A stretch of 64,000 bases of DNA from Rhyzopertha dominica (lineage: Eukaryota > Arthropoda > Insecta > Coleoptera > Bostrichidae): assembly GCA_025024175.1 (NCBI GenBank), contig QCXZ01000041.1, positions 41,225,786 to 41,289,785 on the forward strand, read 5' to 3'. The notes below the pieces were generated by a model that was given only the letters and a program-made list of their open reading frames with translations, was not told where the DNA came from and did no database searches. Shown here in pieces: positions 45,681 through 60,600 of the stretch. The position numbers and the translations under genes were made by a program. Numbering within the stretch: the stretch's first letter is position 1; every line of letters begins with the position of its first letter.

Positions 45681-48600
45681 CTGGAAAATAAGATTTATGA
45701 TCTCGTGGGTGTACGGACATAAGACAGGGCTATACATATTTAATGCAGTTTTACTCAGGGGGGGTCGATAAGGCATTGTAAAGGCTGCTTCTGAAAGCCG
45801 CCTTCGGTAGGTGGAAACTGCATGGAAAAGGAGCTCCTTCTTAATCAATTGTATACATCAGATGAAGCGCTTGGATGAACTATAGGAATGCATTCTTTTG
45901 GGCTTGACTTTTTATCAAAGTGTCGTTCAATTTGATTTAGAGGTTCACCTGGTTAACAAAATTAGAGAAAGGATCCTTGTAAAAAATGACTACGTTCCAT
46001 ACCAGCTTGTAAGCTGGTATATTATGTTAAAAATGCCTCAATTACAGTAGCGCACAGCTTTTTTTAAATTTCTTTGATGGAAGTTTGCGGTCACACAAAT
46101 TGTTTTTTTAATATTTTTGTGACGTTTGGGGGTAATCGACCTTGTGGTTGTTTATACTCTTTAATGTTTGCCGAGCTTTTAACTATTTATTGTAGCCTTT
46201 TTCAGGGCTTCCGTAAGCACAGCAGTTATAAGGTACAGAAGTTAAACAACACAATTAATTCACAAATAGGCCTGTTGACTAAAATTTAATTTAATGCAAA
46301 TTGTATATCGTTCTATAGTATTTAAGTTGCTGATGAGCTGCCAGTGAACAGAAATGCATTTGCATTTGTAGTTTTCAAACCATAGCCATCTAAAGTTTTA
46401 CCGCGTCTAAGAAGCCCAAAAACGCTAACCCTGTGTGGAGGCTAACATACGTCACATGCACTCTCGCTGACCACGCCCTCCAGTATAGTATATGGCATTT
46501 CTGTTCTTTGAGCACTTTGTATAAAGATAATTTGTTACTGAAATAACTTGTTACAAAACCTATTCGGTTGTCGTAACGTAAATGTTAATTACTCACTAGC
46601 CATAGCACATTTTAAAAATTACGGGTTATATAAAGCTAACTGCAACCTGTATTACCGATATGTTTGATACTGTGTCATCGTGAGGGTTTGCTAATGTCTG
46701 TAGTTTATGTTGTTTCTTGTAATTATTGTTCAATATCAGTTGTAATCTTAAGTTAGATAGGTATAAATGTTTTTTTGGGTAGCGGTCACATTCCTTTTTC
46801 ACGAATAGTTTTGTAGGTTAGTAACGGATATTTCGTGTCGTAGTTTTTAATTTAATTCTTAATTCTTCGTAAATTGAAATTCAATGAACAGGCCCATTGT
46901 AAGGTTAAGCATATTTCAACCTTTCACATAAAAGGTATTTTCTTAATGTACATATAACGTTTTCTAACATACTATATTAAAAACCCATCAGTAAATATTA
47001 CCCATGTAATTTATATAATAAGTGAAACATTTCAAAAATAAACAATACAAGATTTTTTGTCAATATTGCAATGTCAAGTCACAGTGCAAGCAATGAAAAA
47101 AAAAACTTGTTTCCTTTAGCAGATGTTAAACTATTCCCCTTTATCAACTCTTTTGAGTAGAAAAAGTAACACTAACCGCAAGGCTAGATAAAGTGGCCCT
47201 TGCCAGGAAGGTTAGATAAAATTTTAACATACAGAGTAATCCATAGTAATGAAGCAATACAATAGCGATTTTTGTGACAAAAATTGTAATTTCGTTTGAA
47301 TATTACACTTGATATCCTGCTATAGAATAAATATTGTGTTATACACGACGATAAAGATTGTTTACCACCTTATATAGTAAATGTGTAACTATTTTTTATA
47401 CATAAAATCCTAAAGCTGTTGTCCGCTCCACTTTTAAATTAAAAATTTAAGGAAAAGCCAAAAGATAGTAAATATGTGTCTATGTTGCTCAATTGCTTTG
47501 TATTAAATCTTTCATTGATGGTGTTGATATGGTACATTTCAATAATTCGTCCTTTATTGTTCGTTTCTTCTNTATTTAAAATTTTGACATTCTCACAACC
47601 AACCACACGTAAATTAATTAATGCACAATGTGCCAATTAACAATTTTTACGTATAGTTGTTGTGAACACATCCGTAAACATGAATGAGGTCTATATTTAC
47701 GTATTATAAAAATTTGGTTTACGTTAATTGTGAATTGGCACTAAGTCCCGCGTATAGCTACGGAATAATAATAATAATAATAATAATAAGAAAAAGCTGG
47801 CCATATATGAAGGTGTTATTGGAATTTCATAATTTTTAGTATATCTTCGTTTTTGACGTCGCTTATTACGATACTGAAAAAAGGTTTTCAAAATTTAAAA
47901 TGGCATATCCAATATGGTATACAATTTTTGTACAAGTCATACAATATTTTTGAAACTGTATTTAAGAACTTTTTAGGTTGCTGGTTACAATCAGCAGCGG
48001 GCAGGGTGAACGATCCCATCAAGATATAATAATAATAATGGAAATGCATTATGGACGATGAAGTCTAGCAATGAAGGATGATAACTGTAGATTTTTCAAG
48101 GGAGATGATGTGACTATGCTTAAAAGAAAGCAAGATTAAAAAACTTTTCGGCGAAAGGAACCTTATGACATTTTCCGTGTATCGTCCAGATGTATTCCAT
48201 TTCATTTTAAGTTAAAGAGGTACATTTCTTATAGAAGTAAAAAAGTTAATGTTGATGATCACTAGAGACTAGACCAAGACCTATTTATAACGAGCCGTCA
48301 ATGAGCCAGATCCCTTAAGCCGTTCTCAAACTATGAGCGTGATTGACATCAGGCGGACAGCATAAATCAGGTGAAAAATCCCCTTAAATAGAATTAGCGT
48401 AAATTAAATGTTTGAAGTAACAAGAGAACTTTACGTTTAACAACATTTTTGGCCATTTTCAGATTCAGGTAGCCTCATTCTACCACAATATGCTATTCAG
48501 CTTTATGTTATAGTAAAAAAAAATGTTGGCCAATGTAATCTTCAGTGTCAGAACAATGCTACACCAATAAAAAGACATCAGGGAGTTAGCGCGCATTTCT

Positions 48601-51600
48601 CCAATTGTTCGTAGTAAAGACATACCGTAACATTTCAAAAATTACATTGGCACCGCAACCATAAAACCTTTTCATCATATACAAAGTACTGCTGCTTACG
48701 TAGATGTCACAAAACCACATTCTGAATATAAAGTATTCCACAGCAACGCGAGCAAAACGCAACTACTGTGAAATCTTTTGTGGCAAGTTTCATGACCCGG
48801 AAAGCCTTCCTAAATCCAAATGTAATGATCGTGCATGCGACCCTAAAAAATGAAGTTACATAATGTCGCTGCACTTTGTACGTACGTAACAGCCGGAGCT
48901 TTGAACTGAGCATCGCAGACGTAGCCCATAAATTTTATTATCCGCTTCCTGTAAACACACATCAACCCCTTTCGCACTAAAATTACCGTGAAATTCGCTC
49001 CGCGTTTATTTCTCTTTTAACGTGGATTCGAAACATTCCACGACGTTTCGTACGTGGATTTCGTCAAATCCGTTTGTATTTATAGTTAAATGCCGGGAAT
49101 TCGATGAGCGAAAGCCGAGACTTTATAAATGCACTAGAGTTGCTTCACTTTATTATGCCTAGGATCAATATGCTAAGCAGAACAAATAAACAATGTCCAG
49201 GGGAAATAATCAGACTGAAAAATGTTTCAGTATGGATGATGGATCAGTGTTGGAGCTTCCAACGCGGTCGCGCTAGCCTAATGAAGATTCAGAAGAGTTT
49301 TTATGTGATATGCGAAGTGCACCGCTATAATTATTTGTAAATTACTAAAATATTGGGTAAATTAAATAAAACGATACATTAATCCATATTAGTAAATAAA
49401 TATTAAAGACGTGTTTCTAGGTTTGTGCCTGAAACAATATAAAATACTAGCTAATTTTGAACCAAGTGTGAATAAGAAACGCGGTATTTGGAGGATAAGT
49501 ACATAACATGTTCAATATGATATACAAAACTCTTTATTTACAAGATATAACCCATAATTTTATTTTATAAAGAATAAAAACAATAATGGAAAATAGCTAG
49601 AGGGAATAAATTTAACGTATATATCTTGAATTAGGTATTTCAGCATTTTTTATTGTACATTTCGACTGATCCAATTGAAATAAGATTGCCCTGTTGAGAT
49701 ATTAATTAATAAAAATTAAAGAATTTAGTTGTGACGTTATAAATGAACAATTTGGTTGTACTGTGTTAAAAAGATAGGGATCAACAACAATCAGAGTAAG
49801 TAGCAACATTGTGCACAGCTGAGCTAAATCATCTGTAAACGCTTCTTTTATGTGTTGTGTCTGTTTTCTTTTGTTTATCGTTCGTTGTCCTTGCGTTAAT
49901 TAAGCATCATCAAACACAAACACAACAAATCCAACACCGTCACAAGATGAAAACGTTTACAAAACCACGTGCGTTTACAATCATCTTGTCTGATGCCGGA
50001 CATCCGACCGTGATTTGACAGCTACAAAAGATTGCAAAGTAACACTGTTGCCAAGTTGCGTATTTCGTTTTTCAGTTAAGTCGTCACATCCTTTGGAGGG
50101 TGTTTTAAAATAGCTCAACTTTGACTTGAATATTCACGTACTTAAATACATTTTTTATACTATCCAACATAGGGAATTATTTGCATATGTTACAATTAGT
50201 AATGAAACTATATTGAATTCCGTGATTTTTACTTCACAGAAATACGAAATTAGGAATGTACTTGTACTTTTCTGCCAGTAACCTGTATTTCAGATATTAA
50301 CAAAAAAATAGGTTGATGATAACAATTTTTGAGCAAAAAGGTATCCTNTACAAATTTCTACTNTTCACAATTTGATTTCATATTTTGCTTATTTAACGAA
50401 CAAGTGCTAAATAATTGAAAGTTTGACAATGTTCTTAATTCTCTTCGCTATCAAATTAAAAACAAAACGTCCTTCTTCAATGAATTATAATATTGGAATA
50501 TTGGACTAGTACTAATGTGGCATTCTTTATGTTATAAACGCGTCCTTCGTTTAATTTCAATAATATCGAAATAATTATTAAGAAACTTTAATGGTGAAGG
50601 CATGAACTGCATAAAAAAGCTGCATGCGTGAGATTAAAAATCGAAATACCTTCAGACAAGAAGTTATGATATTCAACGAAGGATTTCTACTTCGTTTTCT
50701 ACACTTAAGCCATTTTATGTGCTCAAACCGCAGATTTATGAAATGTTACTTTGTACTAAATGTAGACATACGATATTTTTCTGTAGAAATATTCCAGGAG
50801 GGTATCTCGATTTAAAAAATTGCCAAGTACTACTACGATACGATACGACATTTTGTTACAGTTTAAAAGTTTTGTTATTGTTTGCAGGAATCATTTGTTT
50901 TTCTTTCAGTTCTGCACATTAAAGCCAGAATAACATGTTATATAGAATATTTGGAAAATATTTTTGGCCATGTATTAATTATACAGTTTTACATTTACCA
51001 CATTCTCATAAAGATTAAGATAAAGAAATACAAGCAATAATCGCCTGACTTAAACAGTTTTTGCTCAGACCATCCTCAGGAATGCTACAGCAGTATTTTA
51101 TACAATGTTAACGGAACAGTACATATCAAAACCTTTGTTGCTTACAATTTACGAGCTTATGCAAGTGCGCTATCATATCAAAAAATTTGCTATGTCATTT
51201 GACAATATATAAAAATACTATTGTAGAAGCCTTGAAGATAGTTTGAGTAAAGTCCACAGAAACTTTAGCTGTATTCGAAGAATAATCTTCGTTTAACTGT
51301 ATTTGTTGAATTTTTCTTAATTTATATTTAAATTATCAATCTTACAGTTGAACATTGGCGTTTTCAGTGTTACTATATAGATTTGTAATCAATCCTAGCA
51401 GTTTCAAAATGGAATGGACACCCAACCCATTGTAAAAGGTATGAAATAAAGCTTGATCCGTTTTCGACACTTACTTTTGTAATGGATGTAATTTTTTGAT
51501 TCTTTCTATAAATATGTCAAAATCCCAATTTTGGTTCGGAGCGCGGGGACGCGTTCTTTGCACCTTTTACACTTGTCTAGCACCGCCTCTGCTTGTAAGC

Positions 51601-52744
51601 TTTTTTCTGTTTGCCTAAATTGAGAAACTCAGTCCTTCGTCTCTCCGTTTTCTCGCTCCATAGGGAACTATTTTAATTTGTAGCTTGACGGCATTCACTT
51701 ACTTTGCGCGACTTTTGTACTCCACAATTCATCCAAATTCAAACTTCATGAATTATTATGTTAAATTTGTACACTAAATGAGCGAAAGATATACCCTAGA
51801 GGTCACTCGCATTGTGTATATTATTAAAAGTACAACGCAGTGCGCTGAAGGCCTATAGAACGGCTTTTTCCCCTCTGAATTAAAAAACTACGAATTGGAT
51901 GTATCGCCTACAGTGAGTCATACACTAAGCTCCTGCTATTGTAGCAATGCTAAAATAATCGTTTTTAAATGAAAAAATACTGTTATATCGTAGAGAACAG
52001 ATAAGCAACCAAATCACTTTTCTTGGCTAAAATTAAATTAAAAAGGAATCAAAACACCAACTTAACCGAAAAACGGAGTGTCCAGAATTTTCTGGTCACC
52101 CTGTGACCATCACTGTGTTGTACAGTAGCCATCTATCACATGCTGGCAACCTGGCGCTACGTAAGAATGTATGATAGCTAAAGTACGGTACCAAGTAATG
52201 ATTACATACGATCTGATGTGGCTTAATGATCGCCGATCCTTGACGCTAATTTCCGTTAATACCGATGTCTGGTTTGGGTATTTTATGTGAGTTACTAGCT
52301 TCAAATCTCACATCCTAGTTAAATTGTCCTAATTGTTTATCGATATTATTTTTTTTAATTGGGTAGGCAGCCAGGGAAACATACCCAAATAAGAAGAGTA
52401 ATATCGGAAATATATATTCAGTAGTCAAGAACTCAACTATAGAAGTGTTTTAATTGTTTGCAGATTCCATACTTATTCAAAGTGCGTAAGCATAGTTATG
52501 ATTAGTATGTAATTTTAATAAAGATATCACTCTTTTAAGCAATATTGTCATTGATCCAGTTAAAAAGGTCAATTTAGTTATGTTTAGGTGATAAAAACTT
52601 GCTTGAAGGTTTAAACCACGTGCCGACCATATTGTTAGTGCAATCTTAAACATCATAAAATAATAGAATTGATATTATAATAAAATAGTGATCTTGCTGA
52701 GCATTTTTCATTTGCTTTGTGTAAAGTGTTCATAACAGCAGTAT
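45681..52744. other. No gene recognised
   Basis: AT-rich DNA presumed intronic or intergenic upstream of the TRPC exon. It holds a perfect short palindrome (ATACCAGCTT/AAGCTGGTAT) at about 45998-46019, an (AAT)n microsatellite at about 47765-47790, and a diverged dispersed repeat at about 48140-48300 related to 26150-26310. Short ORFs show no domains. Confidence 0.4.
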
Positions 52745-53129
52745 TGTTACGACTACGAACTCGAAAACTGCGGATTTCTGACTAAACTCTTTTTTTATTT
52801 AAAATACTTCTACCAAATGCACTATGTAGATCTAAACATTACTGTTTAAACACTGCTAATATACTAAATATAAATAGTGTACACATTAGCACTGAAAACA
52901 CCTCTCGCTTGGTAACCTCCAGTCCATTTCAGAACTACCCACTCTCTCTCCGTCGGGCTATTTATACCCCCACCGAGAATTCCAGAAGCGACACCTTGCA
53001 GACGCTATCGAAACTTCGCGAAGGTTCCATTTGTCTGTCGCTAGGGTCACTACTTGTAGTGTCCTACTACATTGCATCTACACGCCTCGTCTGCAACTCC
53101 AGTTCACAGAGGGCGTTGATTCCGCAACA
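52745..53129 (-). mobile_element. Solo LTR
   Basis: A 385 bp unit starting TGTTAC and ending GCAACA, flanked by GTAT at 52741-52744 and 53130-53133. Read on the minus strand it has a TATA box (GTATAAATAG, 52957-52967) and further down an AATAAA signal (52794-52799). It is GC-richer than its surroundings. There is no internal region or second LTR, so it is probably the product of LTR-LTR recombination. The ORF running through it is not a gene. Confidence 0.7.
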
Positions 53130-56100
53130 GTATTTTGTATTTTACACAAAATGATGACATAACCTTTGGCTCTGACTGTAAGGTTTGTCACTTTACTATT
53201 TTAACTAGAAAACTAGAAATACCTAACAACCTTCATAAATATGCGGTTTACCAGAGATTCACTAAAAAGACACCACTACGCCCAATTTTTTTGAGCATAC
53301 AAGGTCCACTATACAATCTATTCAAATGCATTAATACAATACATTAATAAAGTAACGTACCAAAATGAATATTATATAAAAATGATAAAGTTAATTCCAT
53401 ATGACTAGATGTATATATGATATACGATGTAACCATACCAATACCAATATACCAAAAAATGTTATTGAACGGTATGAAATGATAGACAAGTACGCACAGA
53501 ACTTTCTTTTGACCCTTTTTTAGAACCATTGAATCTCATAACTGACAACATTTCTTTAATATATAATAAACAAATGTTCATACAGGTAGAAGGCTGTAGT
53601 ATATAGGGGATAACTTGTTAATTACAAATTACAAAATACATACAAACAGAAGGGTACAACGTTGACGATGATAATGCTGACAAAATGGGGCAAGGAAATA
53701 AACTCGCAACACAACTGACTCTTGATACGACAGCTATAAAAACAAGCTAAGTGCATTAAATGAAAGGAAAAAACATTTAGAAGTTAACTGGGCTTTTTAA
53801 TGGTGTAATCTAAAACTAAATTAATTCTGCACATACTTTCTCTCCTTGTTAAGACTGATCCTAGTTTGCCACTGAGTTGTTAACCACTTTCAAATTAGTG
53901 AACTCCTTCACGTTTTCCGATTTGGCATGTGCAATTTTTTGTCAGATTTAATTTGTTTTTCAAAGAAAACAATAAAGTTTGAAGATCGCTTCGGAAAGAA
54001 GCCGAAATTTAACAATACAAAATTCAATTTGGTTTCTAAAATACTCGCAAAATAAGTATTGTTAAACTTTAAAGGTCAGAAATCAATTATTTTTTAAAGA
54101 AACTTGTACGCCAATGTGGTTGTATTCCCATAAATATATCTAGAGTGTGATTCTCCTACTAACACCGTTCAGCGCTCTAAAGCTTGAAAACAAACGATCG
54201 ATTCATAATATATAGCGGCGTATTCCTATATACTATACCGTCATTACACGAGTAGGTGTTGAACTAATGACGGTAGAATAACTAACCCAGAAATAGGTTG
54301 TTGCCCCAAGACGCATTATATACGGATCCTATAGATTTGCTTGCCCTAATAATATCTTAATTGATGTCTTTATTGGTAGGGAAAGTCCGCCTTTACAACC
54401 TGTTATTAATTAATCAATCCCCTTTCAAAACTAGCCAGCCTAAAAGAAAGGGTGTAATCAGTTCCACGGCAGTCGATGAACTGCTTTCAATTAGTAATTT
54501 TCTTTGACGGTAGCCACGATATTTAATTATGTAATCAATACTAATTCATACCAATAAACCTAGTTTATTATGTATTTATTGAAGTCGTGACAGCAGCCGT
54601 GATTCTAATAAAAATTACGTGAAACGTTGTAATTGGAGAAAATCTACTGCACTATACTAATATTTATGTAGCTCATGCTAAGAATAACTTTAATTGAATT
54701 TGATGTTCAGCTTTATACGGAAAACTTAGATGGCTAGCTTAGAATAATTTCTTTAAACATACCTATAGCTCATTAAGTCCAAAGCACATAGCGATTATCG
54801 ATGATGTTGACAATGTACAAATACTGTATTTTGCCTTTGCTTTTGATAGAAGTAGGGTTGCAGCAAACATTTTCACTAATTATACCATACTCTAGAGAGA
54901 GATTGTGTAGTTAAAGTGCATAAATCCAAAAAAACTAATAAAAATATGAAAAACACAGTCCCTCAGTCTGTCACAAAGAAAGCACCGTTAAAGCGTTTTA
55001 GGAACCTAATAATACACAAAGTAGTACACAGGATGTGTACGCGTACCGAAAATAGAGCGCCTACTTCACTACAAGGTTCCACCACAATCACCTGCAGGAC
55101 ATATAAAGCCTAGACACTGTTCAAAAGGATAGGGTATAATTTTAATAAAATATATTATATAAAATATAATTTCGAAACGATATTTATCATATACCTAAGG
55201 TCACTTTAGCAAACAAAAAGAATTTGGACCAAAAAGACAGTTTGTTGTAAACTTATTATTGTAGGAACATAAAATTATATACACATTATATACACTGAGA
55301 TAGGATGAAAAAATTTGAACGCAAGACTCTAAACGAAAACTGTACAACTCAGCGGTGTTGGTCTTATACAGGGTGATTAATTATGTAGAGGAACCTGTTG
55401 TTTATTTGTACTTAGTTTATAGTACCGAAGTTGATGTTAGCTGAAATATGAGGTATAACACTTAAGAATATAAACTATAGTTCCTTTAGTATTATGTTGA
55501 GATCAGATCACAGTGAGATAATTACATAAAATGTTACATCCGATGGTAACCCAAAAGTCTTTTCCATTGCAGCTGACTAAAGATAGTGTTCGTATGGACA
55601 AAGTTTTAACCTATATCTTCCACGAGACTTCACTGTATCTCGTCTTTAAAACAACGTACTCAGATAAATGAATACTAAATATAATGGTCTTTGGGAGCTA
55701 TTTGAAAGCTACTTTTGTTACTTCCTAGAAAACGGATATAAGTTCATATAAAAGAAAACGGCAGCTATTTCTCATATTATTCAGAATAGTTTACATTTCA
55801 TATAATATACACGTTATAGTTGAGTTTTTTTAAAGTAAACTTCAATTACTAATTTGTTTTTAAAACATTCATAGATGTCGGTGCAGTTCAAAAAGCCGAT
55901 CGTAAGATGTTCCAAAAATAAATAAAAGAAATAACGAAAAAAATAGTATAACTGAGTGCCTATCTCCTTGAGTGTTGATCATATTAGAGCACTTAACATG
56001 TAGGCCGTTTTTTTATTTTTGGATTAATTATAGCATTTGGTATTGGTTTATGGTATATTATTAAGTAGTTATGGGTGAATTCACCAAAGTTTAAAAGCAC

Positions 56101-56689
56101 ATACATGCGCTTTGAAGGCTTTATTTATTCCCGTACAGTCTACCTCGGGTTTTCAGAGCAAAATGTTCCTGCACTTGCAAAAAAATAAAAGCGAAATTAT
56201 TTTACACCGTCTGAAGTATATACTATTGTCGTCAATATTGAGGATCTATGATCCAAATGCTACAGCGGTAGCTTAACAAGCAACAGAGTCAATCGAGACG
56301 ATGATATTTATAGCCGATATATAATATTTCTATTTACGTTTCAATATGTTAAAACGTGCAAAACAGAGAATGTGAAAAGTACCCTGAGATGGAGGTTTAG
56401 ACAGGGTTAGTAAAAAGGTTGGAATCGAGGCAGGTTCTGCAGGTTCTACGGTATTTATTTGACGATAACTCTACAAAAGGATAAAATGATCTCTGCTTTT
56501 TCTTCTTTTCATGCCAGTTTGAAGTACTTTCAGTAAGTTAAAACGTTAATTTTATAACAGCGAGTACAAGTTAATTAGCAAACATGGCGAAACTGAACAG
56601 AATAATATCCTAATCCACAGAGTCCAAGTTAGTTTAAAAAAAAATCTCTGGATGTAAAATGAATTCCAGGTACCGGACGTCCAAAATCG
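53130..56689. other. No gene recognised
   Basis: AT-rich sequence. TACAGGGTGATTAATTA at about 55371-55387 resembles the end of a mariner-type element, without a visible partner. No exon with plausible splice sites and domain matches was found. Confidence 0.4.
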
Positions 56690-57010
56690 TTTTTTTTTTA
56701 TCCAGTCCAGCAATGAAGACGGAGATGTGACGCATCCGGATATTTGATTCCAGCAGGATATAGCACCATTATATTTTAGAGCTACAGTTCGCGGTAATTC
56801 TTAATAAATCATACTTTACCAAATTGATAGATAAGACAATGAAAAACAACATAAAGCCGCGCTTTCACCAGACTTGACACCATTTGACTCTTTCGAAGTG
56901 TTTTAAAATCTGCGTGAAAATGCAAAATCTAAACGTTGATATTACTGAGCGCTTATTGCAAAAAGTGCTGGCCTATGCTAAATTCCATTTGAGATACTGC
57001 ACTTATGCTG
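56690..57010 (+). pseudogene. Mariner-like transposase remnant
   Basis: FQQDIAPLYFRATVR at about 56740-56784 matches the fQQDGAPPHf..tVR block of mariner/Tc1 transposases. It is followed by broken pieces equivalent to SPDLTPFDSF and a C-terminal KVLAYAKFHLRYC. Stops and frame changes throughout show decay. Confidence 0.6.
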
Positions 57011-57522
57011 TTAGTTAGTTAGTTTTGTCAGTTGTCTTTCGGTGATAGATACACCAGTCAATAACGTCATGCAATCAACTAGCTTGGCGTCAGCCACTAT
57101 TACACTGTTATCCATTACCCAATACGGCGCACTTAGGAGTTTAACCATGACAGTAGTACAGTTAATTAGTATAATTTGTATTTTATCCAAATACAACAAT
57201 GAAACTATAATAAAGGTAGGTACCTGCAATATCTTCTGAAGTATCGCTATGCTTCTATGTTGGTATGCATTCAAATTAGACTCTAATATCTCAAAAATTT
57301 AGACACATGAAAACATGATGTTAATTTTTGTCACTAAATATACCGTAATTTGATTATATACATAATTTATTTTACACTAAAGAAAGAGAATATTCATGCT
57401 TGCAAGAAGATTACAGTGTTACTCGTACAACCAATCGTTTCATCAATTTCAAAGAAAAATTATGTTTCTTAAAGTTGTGTATACAAATAAAAAGCAATTA
57501 TATATTACAAAGCATTTATTAT

Positions 57523-57679
57523 TCATTTCCCTAAAACCGTCTGGTCGTAGATTTCCGACAGTTCCTCGCACCTCTCTGTATCTCCAAACTCTGACCTAAC
57601 TATTAGGCAGAGATTGTCTTTGTGGCAACTGTCGTCGCAACCACTTTCCAAAGCCGTATCAGCCAGACGAACTTTGTAC
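57523..57679 (-). CDS. SMPD1: Acid sphingomyelinase terminal exon
   Basis: 157 bp after a 55 bp intron (57680-57734). The acceptor GTTGCAG just above 57679 completes a split Arg codon. The peptide has Cys residues in the pattern CDDSCHKDNLC and a final SEFGDTERC, then TGA. This Cys-rich tail is typical of the family. The stop is followed within a few bases by AATAAA. Confidence 0.88.
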
Positions 57680-60600
57680 CTGCAACAATGCGAACGTTTC
57701 CGACGACCTCAGAAACCTAGAATTTGTCATTCACCTGAAGTATTGTTCGAGCAGGGTCTTGTTTGTGGCGAAACGTTCCACCAACTCATTCAAATCTGAG
57801 GGTCGCAGACTGTTTACTCCGTAGGCCTCCTTGAAGGAGTACAGCTTGAACCAGTTGGGTAACTCGCTTGGGTTCAAATTGGCTTCGGTTAGGTTGAACG
57901 AGTATTCGTCGTAATCCAGAATTTCCTTAAAATTCAAGGGGGACACTTGGTTCAAGGTCTTTGAGAGTTAACGACAAATACCAATCAAATTCTTCGAAGA
58001 CAGTATTTCAAAGCTTACATTTTTTGCTTGAAGAAGTCAAGAAAGTTTTCTACAATCAGCCCGTGTCATATCAACAAAACGTTAGATATTTTAATCAATA
58101 ATTTAAAGGGTAATAAAGGGACATGATATACGAAAGGATAGCTCGCTCTTATAGTAAGCAATACTGTGTGTTTTATACAAGGTGTCCCAAAATTAGTTCA
58201 TCACAATTTAAGAACTCATCCTATATTTTCCGGGATTAATGCCGTGGTCGCAGAATCTACTCTTGACGTTTCGCTGATTATACTGAGAGCTTCTTCAGAG
58301 GGATTTCTTCTGAAAAGTCGACAGTATGATTGGCGTCAAAGAGGAAATTCTACGACAACGGAATTAATTCCGAAAGAACTTTCTACGATGAACAATGTCC
58401 GTGAAAGCCTGTACTTTAATAGAAGTTTTTTTATGTTTTAAAGTCAAAGGACTAATACAAATTTTAACAAATTAATTTTGGGACATCCTATATTTTTATC
58501 AAAGCAGAATTTGTTCAGATCAAAACCGGAAATCCAGATTTCCGTATTGATTAATACACTTACATAGTTCTCAGAATCCAAGTAGTACAGCTTGTAACTG
58601 GGATTTCTGTGTGTGTAAGTCACAATACTAGCGCCATTAATTCCAACATTAACGGCCTGTGTTGGTTGTGAGGTATTATAATACACGGACCAAATATCAC
58701 TATGGGTATGTCCATAAAGTTGACCTGCTATTGTGTTGGCAAACCTGAAATTAGTTAGCTTCATTACTTGGTTGTAATGTAATTGAGATAAGTTAAGGAC
58801 TTTTGGAATATCGATGAATTTTGCTTCAAACAAAAATACTACTAAAGTCAATAACAATATCAATTAACCCAACAGCTTTAACGAATTTTCAGAAATTAGT
58901 TCTTCTGTCTTTTTCGCGGTTATCGTTTTCCTTAATATGACTAAAAACTTAAGTATAAATTTTTATTTCCACGCTATGCAAACAGATCCATAATATGAGA
59001 TGAAGCTGTGAGTAAGTGAGAGCAAGGCTCTGTCCTCGGTCCACTTCTGTTTTCGATTTATATCAATGACTTGCCGAGCCATGTTGAAGGACACAATCTA
59101 AAACCTATATTATTTGCCGATGACTCTAATTTTGCATCTAAACTTCCTTCAAATGAAAACTTTTTAGCAAACGCAGACAACACAACCATGAGCCAAGGTA
59201 TGGTTTAGTGCAAACTAGTTGTTTATGAATAAAGAAAAAAATGTGAACATTGTATTTAAAAGCATTAGTCGTCCTACGAATATTGATACAAGTAAATGTT
59301 TTTTCCTAAACGTTATATTTTTGGGAATTTACTTTGATAAGACTCTTACGTTTAGCAATCACATTGACTATCTTTGTCGGAAACTGGCCCCTCAAGTTTT
59401 CGCCGTTAGAAAATATTTATATATTTTTACTTTATTGGGCAGTGATAATGCAAAACTCACTTATTTTGCCCTTTTCCATTCATGTATGTCTTACGGAGTA
59501 ACGATCTGGGGAACTGCAGCTGCCTGCCATTTGGATCATTTACTTTTAATGCAGAAAAAAGCTATAAGGACCATCGTGGGAGCCTCTTCCGTTTTTTTTT
59601 GTTTTTTTCGCACTTTTTGTGTTGGAAATATTATGTATTACAAAACAAGAACTAGGATTGTAATCCTCACAAGCATGGTACCGGGAGAAATAAAGATTTA
59701 ATAGATAAATACAGTCACATAGATAAATGCAAAAATTTTGGTATCGAATATTTTAATTGTCTTCCTTTACGTATACGCTCTTTGAATAAAATGTCATTTA
59801 AAAAAGAGCATTTCTCTTATCGAAATCTCTGTACAGTAAAGAAGAGTTTTTTCTGTTGTCCAAGATTTGTCTGAATTGTGTAGATATGTCTTAATATTTA
59901 CTTGTAGTATAGGTATGTGTATATTTTAAATGTTCAATTTTTTATCTTGACGTGTGCATAAACTGTAATGTTTCTAGCACTAAGTAAACGTTATTATTAA
60001 CTTCTGAAATAAAATCAAGTATATTATATCATGTTTTCGAATTCTGTAATATATCCGGGGTATTTTAGATTTCATTACCACTCCCAAAAAATCCCTTAAT
60101 CTTCCTTTTCTATAATCCTGGTAAACATTTTGAAGTTTCTAACGGCAAAAGAAACATAATTAAATACAAAAAGGATTCAAAGTAGGAGTAGGTTATGTTT
60201 CTGGCAGATAATTTTGTAAAACTTTGTGAAAAATCAAAGTAATAAAATATTTGAACGGCCGTCTCTTTTATAAAATATGCCCGATATTAAACGCAAAGCG
60301 TAAGTGAAAAAAAATGTAAACTTCAAATTCTCAAAATAAATTCCATAAAACACTATATCGTGCACAAAGTCGATGTGACCATCCTGAAAACGTCTTTATT
60401 ATTTAATTGGGTTTAATTGCGCAGAATCAATGATTAGCTCATGGTTGGTCAGACAGAACATTTCAATGAATGCTAATGAATTTCGGAGATATGCTTCAAA
60501 GTGCACCAAAACAATTGCTTACGCCAAATTCTCCAAATATCAAAACTTTCAAATTTCGAAATCTTCTCTTAGGTACTGACAAAAAAAGAAAGTGCATTAC

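Noticed and set aside
45348..45848. The full 166-codon ORF as a protein
   Set aside because: Only 45446-45680 is the conserved channel exon; the rest lies beyond clear splice acceptor and donor sites and is intronic.
52909..53154. ORF as a gene
   Set aside because: It lies inside the solo LTR, on the strand opposite to the LTR's promoter.
58166..58441. ORF as a gene
   Set aside because: It runs through a short inverted-repeat element in an intron of the sphingomyelinase gene and shows no domain.
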